From: an uncultured Clostridia bacterium
GTDB lineage: Bacteria; Bacillota; Clostridia; Oscillospirales; Ruminococcaceae
Assembly: GCA_947588805.1 (NCBI GenBank)
Contig: CANPYR010000004.1
Location: forward strand, 1-64,000
Direction: 5' to 3'
DNA: 64,000 nt
Shown: positions 26,182-36,825 of the stretch, one piece after another
Layout of the letters: each line of letters starts with the position of its first letter
Position numbering within the stretch: the stretch's first letter is position 1
The notes under the pieces: model-generated
What the model was told of the DNA's origin: nothing
What the model saw: only the letters and a program-made list of their open reading frames with translations
Databases searched by the model: none
Made by a program: the position numbers and the translations under genes

Positions 26182-29100
26182 CTAAAATCCCGCGTCTTTA
26201 ATGCCGTCCTCCGACTCCTCCAATCCTCTGAAGGCCCAGCCCGCCGCGCCGGTATAAATGCTCCAGCCTCCCCGTCCCATGCAGTTATTGTTGGTATAAA
26301 CATCCCCGCAGAGATAATAAGGCTCGGTCTTATATCTTAAATACCCGCCGTTTTCGGAATGCGCGATCGGGTTGATCGCGTCGAATATATTCTTTGATTC
26401 CTCGGTAAGTCCCGCCCTTTTAAGCGCGATCGCGAGCCAAACAGCCGCGTGGGTATACTGCCCGCCGTTTTCCCGAAGTCCCTCGGGATAGAATTTCACA
26501 TACCCCGGGTCCGGCTCGGAATCGGTATCGAACGCCGGTGTAAAAAGCTTTACCGTCTTTCTTTTCGGATCGTAAAGCTCGGAATAAGCCCTAAGAAGAG
26601 CTTTTTTTGCAAAGCCGTCGCTTCCGAGCCCCGCAAACTGCGCAAACGACTGCGCCACCGAATCTATCTTGCAGCAGACTGACTCTTCGGAGCCGAGCTT
26701 TTCCCCGCTGTCGAAATATCCTCTTATATATCTGTCGCCGTCTTTGCCGTATTCTTCTATCGCTTTTTCAAGCTCTTCGGCGCTGTCGATAAGCTCCTCG
26801 GCGTAGCTTTTTTCGTTCATCTTAAGAGCCGTCTCGGAAAAGCTCTTTGCGACAATTATATAAAATTCGCTCAGCCATACCGATTCGCCCTTTCCGTCCT
26901 TTCCGACCGAGTTGAAGCCGTCGTTCCAGTCCCCGGCTCCGATAAGCATAAGCCCGTGCGGTCCCTTTTTCCCGGATCTTGAAGCGAGCGCTCTCTTGCA
27001 GTGCATATAAACGCTTTCCCGTGAAGCGGTCCTGTAGACCTCTCCGTAGCTTTCCTTTTTGCTGTCCGGGATTTTTATCCCGTCGCAGTAGGAAACGTTT
27101 ATATCAAGTATCCCCATGTCCTTTGAGACCGAGATATATCTTGATACCGCGTATACGAGCCAGAGCGGATCGTCGGAGATCTCGGTTCTTATCCCTCTCG
27201 GCTTCTTGCCGGGAAGAGTGTGCCGCCAGTGCAAAACGTCTCCCTCCGGGAACTGAGCCATGCAGGAGCGAAGAATCATGGATTTTAATATCCCGGGGTA
27301 CGCTCCCGCTATCCCGCATGCGTCCTGGAGCTGATCCCGAAAGCCGTAGGCTCCGGAGCACTGATAGAACCCGGTCCGCGAATAGATCCTGCCGTGAAGA
27401 GTCTGGTACAGAAGCCAGGGAGTTATAAGCCGCGTTTTTTCATCCATAGATCCGCTCTTCATCCAATTCTTCCCATCAAAGCTCTGTTCTTTGAAGTATT
27501 CCGGCATGGCTTTCGCGGCGCTTTCGCAGAGCGCGAAGCTGAGATAAAAGTCCGCGCGCCGATATCCCGAGACCTCGCAAACTACCGCCGCTATAAGTCC
27601 CGGGCAGGGCGATACGCTTTCCGACCAGTCTCCGGATAAAAACTTCTCCCTGTCAGCGACCGCGCTCACGCAGCCCTTCACGCTTATATAAGTCCAGCCG
27701 CCGAGCTCCGAAGCCGGGGCGTGCAAGATAATCCCGTCCTCCGTCCTCTTCGGGATGATCATCGAAGCTCCCGCCCGCGTGACTCCCATGCAGGGCTCGG
27801 TGTAGTATGCAAGCTCCGCTTTTTCTTCGGTCCGTATCTCCGCTCTTATCCTCTTAGACATTCCCTTTTCCGAGACCTCGACCGTAACATGCGCGCGGTA
27901 TCCTTCCCCGTGAGAGAAATATTCCGCTTTTCCGAAGGAGAATAACGCCGCCGAGCCGTCTGTGAGATCGAACATCTCTCCCCTTATTTTAAGGATAAGT
28001 CTCTCGCCCCTGTTGTCCCTCGTCGGATCGTTGTCCCAGGGCGTAAGGCGGTTTTCACGGGAGTTGAACGCGTAGGTGAAGCCGAGAGAACAGCTTGATA
28101 AAAGCGTTCCGAATACCGGGTTTGAAAGTATATGGCACCACGGAAGCGGAGGGACGGAATTTATCGCGTAGGACGTTCCCGAAAATCCCCCGCATGCCAC
28201 CGGCCTGTCAAGCGGTATCTCATCCGGAAGCGACTTCTTTATTTCTTTGAACGCCGCAGTCTTGGGCTCGGCTTCGCGCTCCGTTATATCCTCCTCGCAG
28301 ACGTAAAACGCATACGCGCAAAGAAGCTCCCAAAGCCCGCGTCGGACCTTTGAAAGATCTAAGGGCAGAACGCCGCCCGGGGAATATATCTGAGCTTCGC
28401 AGCGCTCCTCCCTTGCCGCGGATATCAGAAGATTATAGTGCTCCCGTTCGTATCTTCCCCCGTCGTCGAACGCAAAGATAAGCTGCATCGAAATCCCGCT
28501 CCGGCTTATAAGCTTATACGCCCCGAGGTATGCCGAAAGCTTTCCCGAATCGTTTTTGCCGTTCAGAATTACCACCGCAGCCGGGATATCAGTAGAAACC
28601 GAAAGCTCCCAAAGACAGCTCAGCGGCAGAGAATTATTCATAACTCCGTTAAGCTTTTCGCGGTTCATACCGGAGCCGTAGAGAAGCTTCGGCAGCAAAA
28701 ACGAAGTCAGTCTTCCCGAAGCCGTATCCAGCCTTGGGAGACTTGAAAACTTAAGCCGCTTTCTTCTTATCGCGCAGGCGCGGTTTATAAGCTCCGCTTT
28801 TGAATCCGCGCAGACCGTGAACATATTTATCTCCGTCTCCGCGCCCTCGGGGATAGTGATCTCCGCGCGGATGAATACGCAGGGATCCGGTTCGGAGATA
28901 AGGCTTGACTGGATCCCTAAGAATCTTTCCTTAAGCCCGTATAGCCCGTCCGGGTATGAAAGCGCTTCGCCCCTGTCGAAGCTGACCGTCTTTTTAACGT
29001 CCTCTATAAAGCCAATCCCCATATAGACGCTTTTGTCCTCGCGGAGTCTTGTTACGGTTATGATATCGTATTCCGGATCCCTTTCGAGCCGAAGAAACAT

Positions 29101-32100
29101 CTTAGAGTAGGCGGGATGAGCGCGCGCGTCCGAGTCGGACTGTAAGCAGGGGTCGATATAGCATATCACTGAGGTATCGAGAGCTTTGCCGGAAGTATTT
29201 TTGAACGCAAACGTCTTTATCTCGCAGGGAAGCTCCTGATGTAGCCTAAGCTTCATCCCCGCTGACAGAAGCTCGGTGTTTCGGTAAAACGCCGCGCCGT
29301 CCTCGGAAAATTCCGCGCAGGCCCCCGGGAGCTTGTCCGGAAGATAGCTAAAGGGCAGAAGGCTGTTTCCGTCATAAAAATAATAAAAGCAGCCCTGCGG
29401 TCTTGAATAGGGATCGAAGCCGGGAAGATAGAGATTTTTCGAGCGGTATAACGCCCTGAAAAGCCCGCCGTCCGATACCGTAAGAGTCATCTCGCCGTTT
29501 GAGAGAAGCTTTACCCGCGGCGAGCTTAAGCTTATATCCTCAAAAGTCTCGGTCTCGCTTTCGGGCTTCTCGGGGGAGGAAAGCGCAGGGCGGCGAAGGG
29601 TGTTTTCAAATACCGCCGCGCCGAGGTGGAAGCGCTCGTCCAAGAGCTCCAGAGCGCCTTTTACTCTCAGGTCGCGCATGAAGCGCTTCTGCATAATCCC
29701 GCCAGTCAAAGCGTTGTCGCAGCCTAAGATCGACATCCCCATGTGGTGAGACATATAGCTTCTCACGGGCTCCGGCCGCCCGGAATCGGAGTAGGTGAAG
29801 TCGAGAGCTTCATAGAGTCCGAAGCTCCCTTTCATCCCGTACTCGGATATAAGTCTCAGATTCTCAGCGCCCTCGGATGGAGCGTAGCCGAGCGACAGAT
29901 AGGTCGAATAGGGGGATACGACATAGTTGTTTTCAAGCCCCCGCCTTATTCCGGTCTTAGGAACGCCGTTTGCGGAGTATCTGTAATTCAGGGCGGTGTC
30001 GAAGCTGTAGATCCCGCTCTCGGAAACGCCGTAGGGGCGTTTTAGTGATGAAGCGTATCGTCTCTGGACGGAGAGCGCGTATTTAAGACTTTCACTGAAA
30101 AGCGAGCCTTCGGGGCTCTTTAAGAAGAGCTCCGGCATGAAAAATTCAAACATAGTCCCGGAATAGGAAGCCGCGCCGCTGAAAAATCCCGAGGAGAGCA
30201 TGGCGCGGGAAAGTCTTGACCAGTGGGACTTCGGGACCTGGCGCGAAGCTATCGCCCAGAAAGAAGCGAGCCGCGCTTCGCTCATCAGGTAGTCGTAGTG
30301 ACCTCTTGTTTTTTCGCCGGTTTTGGGATCTATCCCTATTGCCAAAAGCCCCCGGACGGGATTATAGAAGATCCCGAGGTCCGTTTCGTTTACTATCCCG
30401 AGAACTCTTCCCGCAAGCGCTTTTCCTCTTGCTCCGAACTCTTTAAGGCCCTCTTTGAGAGTTACCATGCAAACCGCGAAGTTTCCGCTGTCTACGCTTG
30501 AGACGAATTCCGGATAGCATATCTCAAGAGTTTCGGTATCGTACCAGTTATAGAGATTACCTCGGTATTTTTCAAGCCGTTCCACAGTTCCAAGAGTTTT
30601 TTCTATCCTGTCAAGAGCCGCTTCCGAGGAAAGGAGCCTGCGGTCCCTTGCGGCTAAGACAGAGAGCATATAAAGCCCGATGTTTGTCGGAGAGGTCCTG
30701 TGAGCGACTCTGTATACCGGCGAGAACTGCACGTTATCAGGCGGCAGGAAATTATCCTTCGGGCCTGCGTATTCCTCAAAAAATCCCCACATATCCGCGA
30801 CCTGCTTGGAGATCTCCCTGCCGTCCCGGTATCCGAGCGCGGGTTCGTTTCTGATATTCCCGGAGTTTATCCCGAGGAGCGCAGGCATAAGTGAAAATAC
30901 CGCTCCGAAGAGCCTTATAAGATAGTCCGGGGACCAAAGAAGCGAAAGGCTTAAAAGCTCCGGAACAAGATAAAATCTCAGCGGAAGAGTCCCGAGACGG
31001 TCCGAAGCGTCCGAGGTGGTCCATTCCAAAAGCTCCCTTCCCGTAAAAAGCCTTATTATCGCCGTGAGCGCGGCGCGAAGGGATTTTACCGCAAGAGTCG
31101 GAAGCATTACCGCGCTGTAGAGAATATTTCTTAAGGACAGCGAGGCCGAGTTTATAAGTCCGGAATAAAATCTTCTTCCGTGGGAGCGGTCTTTAATAAG
31201 AGAAAACGCCGCGCCCAGAATATGAGGAAAAAGCCATAGAACGAGTCCCGCGGCAGCCGTTATCGCGCCGGACGGCGGGAAGAGCAGAAATCCCGCGAAC
31301 ATGATCAGAAATACCGATACGGGAGTCATAGCTCGCCTTATATTGTCAAGAAGCTTAAGCTTTGAGACCGAATCGTAATTCTTTGAAAAGATCTCCGGGA
31401 TGTTCTGAAAATCTCCCCTTATCCACCGATCGAGCCTTCGGTAATAGCTCTGCGGCGTTTTCGGAAATCCTTCCGTAAAGCATACGTCCCCGGCGTAGGC
31501 GGTATTTATGAGTTCGCCCTCCAAAATGTCGTGGGAAAGTATCCTCTCCCCGGAAAGCTTTTTTTCGGTGAGAAGAAGCGCGTCGACGTTTATAAGCCCC
31601 TTGCCGCAGAAGGTCGCCCTGCCGAAAACGTCCTGCCAAAGGCTTGCGGCCTCGGAGTCATAGCTTGAGCGGGAGCCTATGCCGCCGAGACTTTTTGAAA
31701 ATTCCGTTCTTAAGCTCTCGTCGAGCCGTGTAACCATCCTCGGCGCGATTATCCCGTAACCGGATATTATCCTTCCGTTATCGGTTTTAAGCCTGTTCGC
31801 GGGATGAAGAGCTATCCCGATAAGACTGCTTACGCCGTCCATCAGCGGGACGGTATCGCTGTCGAGCGCGCAGATATATTTGCAGCCCGAAAGCTCCTTA
31901 TACGCCCCTATCGTCGCGCAGAAATCCCCGCTCCCGGTCTTTATATATTTTGCAAGCTGCAAAAGCGCCCCGCGCTTTCTTAACGCTCCCATGTATTCCT
32001 GCTGTGTTTCCGAAAAGGTTCTTTTTCTCACTAAAGCCGAAAAGCGGTTCGGGGATATTTTTTCAAGCTTTTCTATAACCTCCGAAAGGCTGTCCGTAAC

Positions 32101-33177
32101 CGATCTGTCCTCGGAGGATATCGGCGCCTGCTCCGGCGGCAGATCTATAAGCGCGCAGATTTTGATATTCCCGCCCGGTTCTGAGCAGTGGATCCTTAAA
32201 AGCTTTTCATAAAGCCCCGCTGCGTCCTCGGCCCCTAAGACCGCCGAAGAAAGCACGACAGCGGTCTTTGTATTTTTTACCTCTTCAGAGTCGGGATCAA
32301 ATCTCATCAGCCGCTCGTATCCGCGTTTATGATATAAGATCCTGTCGGAAAATGGCCTTAGCGCTTCAAACGCAGGGAGAAACAGAAGAGGAGTCATGAA
32401 GAGCGCGTCGGCAAAATATGAAACCGAAAGAGCGACGCCCAAAGATACAAGCGAAAGAACCGCAGCCGCGAATACCGCTTCCCAAGGGGATCTGTGCGGG
32501 GAGATCACGCCAAGACTCATTATATCTATATCCCCGCCGCCGCTTTTTTCAAAAAGCCGCTCGCAGATCTTCACGCCGTCAGAGCCTGATTTCACCGCGC
32601 AGAGATAAACGGCTTCGCGGTAGTAAAGCCTGGTCCGTGAATCGCTTTTAAGATATGCGGGATCCTCTCTCAGCTTTATCGCCACGGGGTTTATGAGCGA
32701 ATTTATCCCCGCGGAGTCAAGCCCGCCCAGCTCCGAAAGAAGAGTCATATACTTTATAAGCGCGCGGTCGTTGTCCTTAAGACATTTATATATCTTCTCG
32801 ATAAGACAAAAGCTCGCGGTCTCGCTTAGATATTCGGTCTCGGGGCCGCGAAGGATTTGCCCGGAAAGCGCTTGCGAGATGATAAGCGCCCCGCTCTCAG
32901 CGGACGGAAAGAAACCGTCTGCGCACTCGATTATTTTCTCCGCGGCAGGAAAGGTCCCGTTTTCCGCCCACACAAATCTTGACTTCATCGCCTTACCGGG
33001 CTTTTGCTCCTTGGATAAAACGGCGTGGAAGCTGTCGGCGAAGAATCCCTCCAAGGATGTTTTCACGCCTTCGCTGCAGAGCTCGGAATATATCTTCTTC
33101 AGCTTCTTTATAGTACGCAGGTTTATCTTAGAGAGCGCCCAAAGGCTTACCCACCCGGTTTTTCCGCTTATTTTCAT
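26182..33177 (-). CDS. Cyclic beta-1,2-glucan synthase-like protein (GT84-GH189-GH94)
   Basis: A giant 2331-residue membrane protein. Residues about 300-620 form a glycosyltransferase domain with CKYICALDSDTVPLMDG (DxD at 439-441) and RRLDRWIRGDFQ (580-591), flanked by membrane segments at about 230-275 and 620-800. The middle region has KRPYGVSESGIYSFD (about 1050) and SYMSHHMGMSILG (about 1140), as in the transglycosylase (GH189) domain. The C-terminus is GH94-like: GAYGFRDQLQDACG (about 1940), GAGDWNDGFNSVG (about 2082; Asp is the general acid) and ENGGQYTHAAVW. NdvB/ChvB enzymes with this order build cyclic beta-1,2-glucans from UDP-glucose. The start has GGAGGT. Single-gene unit; no dedicated exporter nearby. 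The product is inferred. Confidence 0.88.
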   Translation of the reverse strand: MKISGKTGWVSLWALSKINLRTIKKLKKIYSELCSEGVKTSLEGFFADSFHAVLSKEQKPGKAMKSRFVWAENGTFPAAEKIIECADGFFPSAESGALIISQALSGQILRGPETEYLSETASFCLIEKIYKCLKDNDRALIKYMTLLSELGGLDSAGINSLINPVAIKLREDPAYLKSDSRTRLYYREAVYLCAVKSGSDGVKICERLFEKSGGGDIDIMSLGVISPHRSPWEAVFAAAVLSLVSLGVALSVSYFADALFMTPLLFLPAFEALRPFSDRILYHKRGYERLMRFDPDSEEVKNTKTAVVLSSAVLGAEDAAGLYEKLLRIHCSEPGGNIKICALIDLPPEQAPISSEDRSVTDSLSEVIEKLEKISPNRFSALVRKRTFSETQQEYMGALRKRGALLQLAKYIKTGSGDFCATIGAYKELSGCKYICALDSDTVPLMDGVSSLIGIALHPANRLKTDNGRIISGYGIIAPRMVTRLDESLRTEFSKSLGGIGSRSSYDSEAASLWQDVFGRATFCGKGLINVDALLLTEKKLSGERILSHDILEGELINTAYAGDVCFTEGFPKTPQSYYRRLDRWIRGDFQNIPEIFSKNYDSVSKLKLLDNIRRAMTPVSVFLIMFAGFLLFPPSGAITAAAGLVLWLFPHILGAAFSLIKDRSHGRRFYSGLINSASLSLRNILYSAVMLPTLAVKSLRAALTAIIRLFTGRELLEWTTSDASDRLGTLPLRFYLVPELLSLSLLWSPDYLIRLFGAVFSLMPALLGINSGNIRNEPALGYRDGREISKQVADMWGFFEEYAGPKDNFLPPDNVQFSPVYRVAHRTSPTNIGLYMLSVLAARDRRLLSSEAALDRIEKTLGTVERLEKYRGNLYNWYDTETLEICYPEFVSSVDSGNFAVCMVTLKEGLKEFGARGKALAGRVLGIVNETDLGIFYNPVRGLLAIGIDPKTGEKTRGHYDYLMSEARLASFWAIASRQVPKSHWSRLSRAMLSSGFFSGAASYSGTMFEFFMPELFLKSPEGSLFSESLKYALSVQRRYASSLKRPYGVSESGIYSFDTALNYRYSANGVPKTGIRRGLENNYVVSPYSTYLSLGYAPSEGAENLRLISEYGMKGSFGLYEALDFTYSDSGRPEPVRSYMSHHMGMSILGCDNALTGGIMQKRFMRDLRVKGALELLDERFHLGAAVFENTLRRPALSSPEKPESETETFEDISLSSPRVKLLSNGEMTLTVSDGGLFRALYRSKNLYLPGFDPYSRPQGCFYYFYDGNSLLPFSYLPDKLPGACAEFSEDGAAFYRNTELLSAGMKLRLHQELPCEIKTFAFKNTSGKALDTSVICYIDPCLQSDSDARAHPAYSKMFLRLERDPEYDIITVTRLREDKSVYMGIGFIEDVKKTVSFDRGEALSYPDGLYGLKERFLGIQSSLISEPDPCVFIRAEITIPEGAETEINMFTVCADSKAELINRACAIRRKRLKFSSLPRLDTASGRLTSFLLPKLLYGSGMNREKLNGVMNNSLPLSCLWELSVSTDIPAAVVILNGKNDSGKLSAYLGAYKLISRSGISMQLIFAFDDGGRYEREHYNLLISAAREERCEAQIYSPGGVLPLDLSKVRRGLWELLCAYAFYVCEEDITEREAEPKTAAFKEIKKSLPDEIPLDRPVACGGFSGTSYAINSVPPLPWCHILSNPVFGTLLSSCSLGFTYAFNSRENRLTPWDNDPTRDNRGERLILKIRGEMFDLTDGSAALFSFGKAEYFSHGEGYRAHVTVEVSEKGMSKRIRAEIRTEEKAELAYYTEPCMGVTRAGASMIIPKRTEDGIILHAPASELGGWTYISVKGCVSAVADREKFLSGDWSESVSPCPGLIAAVVCEVSGYRRADFYLSFALCESAAKAMPEYFKEQSFDGKNWMKSGSMDEKTRLITPWLLYQTLHGRIYSRTGFYQCSGAYGFRDQLQDACGIAGAYPGILKSMILRSCMAQFPEGDVLHWRHTLPGKKPRGIRTEISDDPLWLVYAVSRYISVSKDMGILDINVSYCDGIKIPDSKKESYGEVYRTASRESVYMHCKRALASRSGKKGPHGLMLIGAGDWNDGFNSVGKDGKGESVWLSEFYIIVAKSFSETALKMNEKSYAEELIDSAEELEKAIEEYGKDGDRYIRGYFDSGEKLGSEESVCCKIDSVAQSFAQFAGLGSDGFAKKALLRAYSELYDPKRKTVKLFTPAFDTDSEPDPGYVKFYPEGLRENGGQYTHAAVWLAIALKRAGLTEESKNIFDAINPIAHSENGGYLRYKTEPYYLCGDVYTNNNCMGRGGWSIYTGAAGWAFRGLEESEDGIKDAGF

Positions 33178-33266
33178 AAAGACCTCCGCTTTTTTCGTTT
33201 AGTATGCTCCTTAAAAAGGAATTTTATGCTAAGACAAGCGGATAAGTATAATTTATGAAAATCTGC

Positions 33267-33297
33267 AAAAAAGGCTCCCCGGAAAACCCGGGAAGCC
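33267..33297 (-). terminator. Terminator of the beta-galactosidase gene
   Basis: On the minus strand, GGCTTCCCGGG-TTTT-CCGGGGAGCC is followed by TTTTTT. Confidence 0.88.
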
Positions 33298-33313
33298 CGT
33301 AAAAGTAATCTCT

Positions 33314-36300
33314 TTATTTCTTTTCCACCGTAATCCTGAACCCGTATTTCATATTCGGCTCGTTGGATACCTTATATTTCGGAAGCGTTTCGGGTCCGCA
33401 TGAAGCGCCGCCGGTGCCTCTGGTCTTGTAGCTGAGGTTGAGATAAGTGTATTCCGGCTCGGCTTTGAGCTGATAAGGCGCTCTTGCCCGTTCAAGCTCC
33501 TGAGCGGTATAGTGAAGCGCAGATGCTTCTATATTCCCGTCTTCGCCCGCAGAGATCCTGACTCTGTATTTTGAATTCTCAAGAGTAAGATATCTCACGT
33601 CGGTCTTATTTCCCGTATCCTGCGGGTTTCCGTACGGGAAGAATCCGTCGTAAACGGTCTGCGAATAAATTCCCGCAAGACTTCCCCGCTGTCTGTCGCA
33701 GTAGGTATCCGCAGGCCCGCGGCCGTAGTAAGTCATATCCTCAAAATCCGCGGGGAGTATAAGATTAGAGCCGTAGCGGTAAATTTCCGAGAATTCCGAA
33801 GAAAGATCGAGACTTCCGGAGTAGTCTATGGTTCCGTCGCCTAAGACGGTGATATTCACCTGCTCCGAGGTGTTTCTCGGGAATTTAAGCGTTACGCTCA
33901 TGCTGAACCTCTTGCCGCTTTCGTCAAGCGAATATTCAAGATTTTCTACAGACTCGATTCCCGCTCCCGAGAGAGGACTTCCGAGGTTGTCGTTAGAAAG
34001 ATGGGCGCGCTTGAAATCTGTTACGGGTCCCGATACAAGTATCTGATCTTCGCCTAAAGAATACCTGTCTATAGTTCCGGTCTTTTTGGATATCCCTATA
34101 AGAAGCCCGTCTTCGTTTGTAAGAATTATTTCGTCCGCGCCGTCCTCCAAAATCAGCATGGGAAGATCCCCAAGATCCTCTTCCGCTTCTTCGGGCTTAT
34201 CGGTTTTGACTTCAAACTGCTCGAGCGCTACGGTATGCCCCGCTTCGGCCCAGGAGGAATCGGTCTTAAGCTTGCAGTAAAGACTTACAAGATATTCCCC
34301 TTCGCCGTAGGAGGTAATGCCCTCCGGAAGCTCGGCCATTACCGTCTCCATAGGCGCGCAGGATATTTCGCCTAAGCTTCCCTCGGCTACCTTTTCGCCG
34401 TCCTTTAGTATCTCGTAGCAGAGATCGAATTTATTAAGATCCGTAAATCTGAATTCGTTATAGATATTCACGGTCCTGCTCTCGGCGGTTATCTTATCCG
34501 CAGTGAACCATACGGGCTGGTATACGTATTTTACTTCATACGCTTCGGGCTGTATAGTCCTGTCTGCGGAGATTATTCCGTTCTGGCAGAAGTCGCCGCT
34601 GTTCGGATTATCTCCCCATGAGCCGCCGTAGGCAAGATATTTCCCGTTTCCGTAGTAGTCGTATCCCGACGACGGGATCTCGGTCCATACCGCCTGGTCC
34701 ACGAAGTCCCAGATAAACCCGCCTAAGATGTTGTCGTACTTTCTGAATACCTCCCAGTATTCATAGAGATTGCCGACCGAATTTCCCATCGCGTGCGCGT
34801 ATTCGCACATCAGGTACGGCATATGATTTTCCCACTGCCCGCGCTGTTCGACGTCGCCGATCGAGGAATACATCGTGGAAGCGATATCTACGCCGCCGCC
34901 GCTGCCCTGAGATTCAAAGTGCACGGGACGCGTCGGATCGCGCTGCTTAAGCTCCTGTATAAGATTAAGATAAGTTTCGCTGCCGCCTACGGTCTCGTTT
35001 CCTATCGACCAGATCAGTATGCAGGTGCGGTTTTTGTACGCAATAGTATGAGCTTCAACGCGGTCTCTTATAAGCTCTTTGAAATACGTCTCTGTATCCT
35101 GAGCCGATACGTTATAGTGAGTCTCGATGTTGCATTCGCCAAGAACCAGGATCCCGTAGCGGTCGCACATATTATAAAAGCTCTCCGAATCGGGATAGTG
35201 GGATGTCCTGACGGCGTTGATGTTCAGGGACTTCATTATCTTAACGTCCTTTTCCTCAAGCTCGTCCGGCATATAACGTCCGGTCTCGGGATTTATCTCG
35301 TGCCTGTCCACGCCCTTTAAAATCAGCGGCTTGCCGTTTAAAAGGACCTGCGAATAGCTCTCGTTTTCCTGAGTTCCCTCGGTCGGAGTGAATTCGAGTT
35401 CCCTGATCCCGAGCTGCTGAGATACGCTGCCGAGATACGCTCCGTTATTTTCATAGAGAGTTATCACGAGCGTATAGAGATACGGGTCCTCGTCGGACCA
35501 AAGGCGCGGCTGAGATACCGTCTTTTTCATCTCTATGACTTTGCTCTCCCCCGGCAAGATCTCCGGCACGGATTTGCTCATTTCGGCGACCGTCTCGCCG
35601 TCCGCGTCCACAAGCTTCGCGATAACGCCGTAGTTTCCGCTCGATACCGAGGTCGCGGCGGTATCCGAGATCTCTACCGAGAGATTTATATCGGCCGAGG
35701 TATAGCTCCCGTTCAGGTCGGTCACGACGGTGTAGTCGGAAATTCTCACCGCAGGGGTGCTGTAAAGATACACGTCGCGGAAGATCCCCGCAAGACGCAG
35801 AAAGTCCTGATTTTCAAAATAGCTTCCGTCGCACCAGCGGTGGACTCTTACCGCAAGAAGGTTGTCCTTTCCGTCGGAGTTCAGATAAGGAGTGATATCA
35901 AAATCGCAAGCGTCGAAGGTATCTTCGGAATACCCGACCTCGCGGCCGTTTACATACACATAATACGCCGACTCAACGCCGCCGAAGGAGATATAGACTC
36001 TTCTTCCCGAGCCCACCCATTCGGGATCTACGTCGAAGCTGTATCTGTAAAATCCCACGGGATTAGTCACCGTCGGAACGTTCGGCGGGAAGAGTCTTTC
36101 ATTTCCGTACGCTCCGTCGGCCCAGGGGTAGACGGTGTTTGTATATATCGGAAAATCAAAGCCCTGAGTCTGCCAGGAAGCGGGGAGGGTTACGTCTTTG
36201 AATCCCCCGTAATAGGCGTTTGAAGAAGAATATATCTTCTCTTCGCCTTCGTATTTCGGCGCGGACTGCATATCGTAGTCCGGCTTATAGAAGCCGTCAG

Positions 36301-36715
36301 ATACACCCGCGGCTTCCGCGTCGTCCATATTCTTATAAACTGCAAGCTGCCAGGTGTTCTCATCCCCCGTCAGGAGTTTATAGTACTTCGAGAGCGAGCG
36401 GTCGTAGTTTTTAGCCCCCTCTACGGCCTTTTCTTCGCTGTCGTAGACTACTGTTCCTACGGTATGATACGGCAGGTTTCCCATCCTCACTATCGCGGGC
36501 TGGCTTGCGAAATTTCCGTCAGCGTCCTGGGAATACGGCTTTCCGTTCCATTCCCTGCCGCTGAACTTAACGGTTTCCGTCGGCAAAAGCTCAAGCGCCG
36601 TCGGCGCGGTATCGTAGTTGAAAGGCTGCTCCTCGGCCCCGCAGGATGATAAAATCCCCGCGAAAAGCGTTATGGCGGTCATAGTCAGCAGCAATCTGAT
36701 AAAGGAAGTTTTCAC
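33314..36715 (-). CDS. Lipoprotein beta-galactosidase (GH2, LacZ type)
   Basis: The 1133-residue protein begins with a lipoprotein signal, LFAGILSSCGAEE, so it is probably anchored on the outer face of the membrane. It has the five-domain LacZ plan: sugar-binding domain (FYRYSFDVDPEWVGSGRRVY, then SYFENQDFLRLAGIFRDVYL), TIM barrel with LKGVDRHEINPETGR, general acid WSIGNE (about residue 573) and nucleophile LMCEYAHAMGNS (about 640), and a C-terminal small-chain domain. The start is GTG at 36715 with GGAGGT 8 bases upstream. About 110 extra residues lie between the signal and the GH2 core. It hydrolyses a terminal beta-galactoside; the natural substrate is unknown. Monocistronic, with its own promoter and terminator. 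Confidence 0.94.
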   Translation of the reverse strand: MKTSFIRLLLTMTAITLFAGILSSCGAEEQPFNYDTAPTALELLPTETVKFSGREWNGKPYSQDADGNFASQPAIVRMGNLPYHTVGTVVYDSEEKAVEGAKNYDRSLSKYYKLLTGDENTWQLAVYKNMDDAEAAGVSDGFYKPDYDMQSAPKYEGEEKIYSSSNAYYGGFKDVTLPASWQTQGFDFPIYTNTVYPWADGAYGNERLFPPNVPTVTNPVGFYRYSFDVDPEWVGSGRRVYISFGGVESAYYVYVNGREVGYSEDTFDACDFDITPYLNSDGKDNLLAVRVHRWCDGSYFENQDFLRLAGIFRDVYLYSTPAVRISDYTVVTDLNGSYTSADINLSVEISDTAATSVSSGNYGVIAKLVDADGETVAEMSKSVPEILPGESKVIEMKKTVSQPRLWSDEDPYLYTLVITLYENNGAYLGSVSQQLGIRELEFTPTEGTQENESYSQVLLNGKPLILKGVDRHEINPETGRYMPDELEEKDVKIMKSLNINAVRTSHYPDSESFYNMCDRYGILVLGECNIETHYNVSAQDTETYFKELIRDRVEAHTIAYKNRTCILIWSIGNETVGGSETYLNLIQELKQRDPTRPVHFESQGSGGGVDIASTMYSSIGDVEQRGQWENHMPYLMCEYAHAMGNSVGNLYEYWEVFRKYDNILGGFIWDFVDQAVWTEIPSSGYDYYGNGKYLAYGGSWGDNPNSGDFCQNGIISADRTIQPEAYEVKYVYQPVWFTADKITAESRTVNIYNEFRFTDLNKFDLCYEILKDGEKVAEGSLGEISCAPMETVMAELPEGITSYGEGEYLVSLYCKLKTDSSWAEAGHTVALEQFEVKTDKPEEAEEDLGDLPMLILEDGADEIILTNEDGLLIGISKKTGTIDRYSLGEDQILVSGPVTDFKRAHLSNDNLGSPLSGAGIESVENLEYSLDESGKRFSMSVTLKFPRNTSEQVNITVLGDGTIDYSGSLDLSSEFSEIYRYGSNLILPADFEDMTYYGRGPADTYCDRQRGSLAGIYSQTVYDGFFPYGNPQDTGNKTDVRYLTLENSKYRVRISAGEDGNIEASALHYTAQELERARAPYQLKAEPEYTYLNLSYKTRGTGGASCGPETLPKYKVSNEPNMKYGFRITVEKK

Positions 36716-36750
36716 TGTAATTACCTCCGGAAAAATTATTTTATACTGTC

Positions 36751-36779
36751 ATTTTATCACAATTTTACGCGGTTGTAAA
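36751..36779 (-). promoter_or_regulatory. Promoter of the beta-galactosidase gene
   Basis: On the minus strand, TTTACA (36774-36779), 17 bases, TAAAAT (36751-36756). Confidence 0.78.
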
Positions 36780-36825
36780 CAGTCTATTTATGCAAATTTT
36801 ATTGATGAAAAGGGAGATGGGGGCA

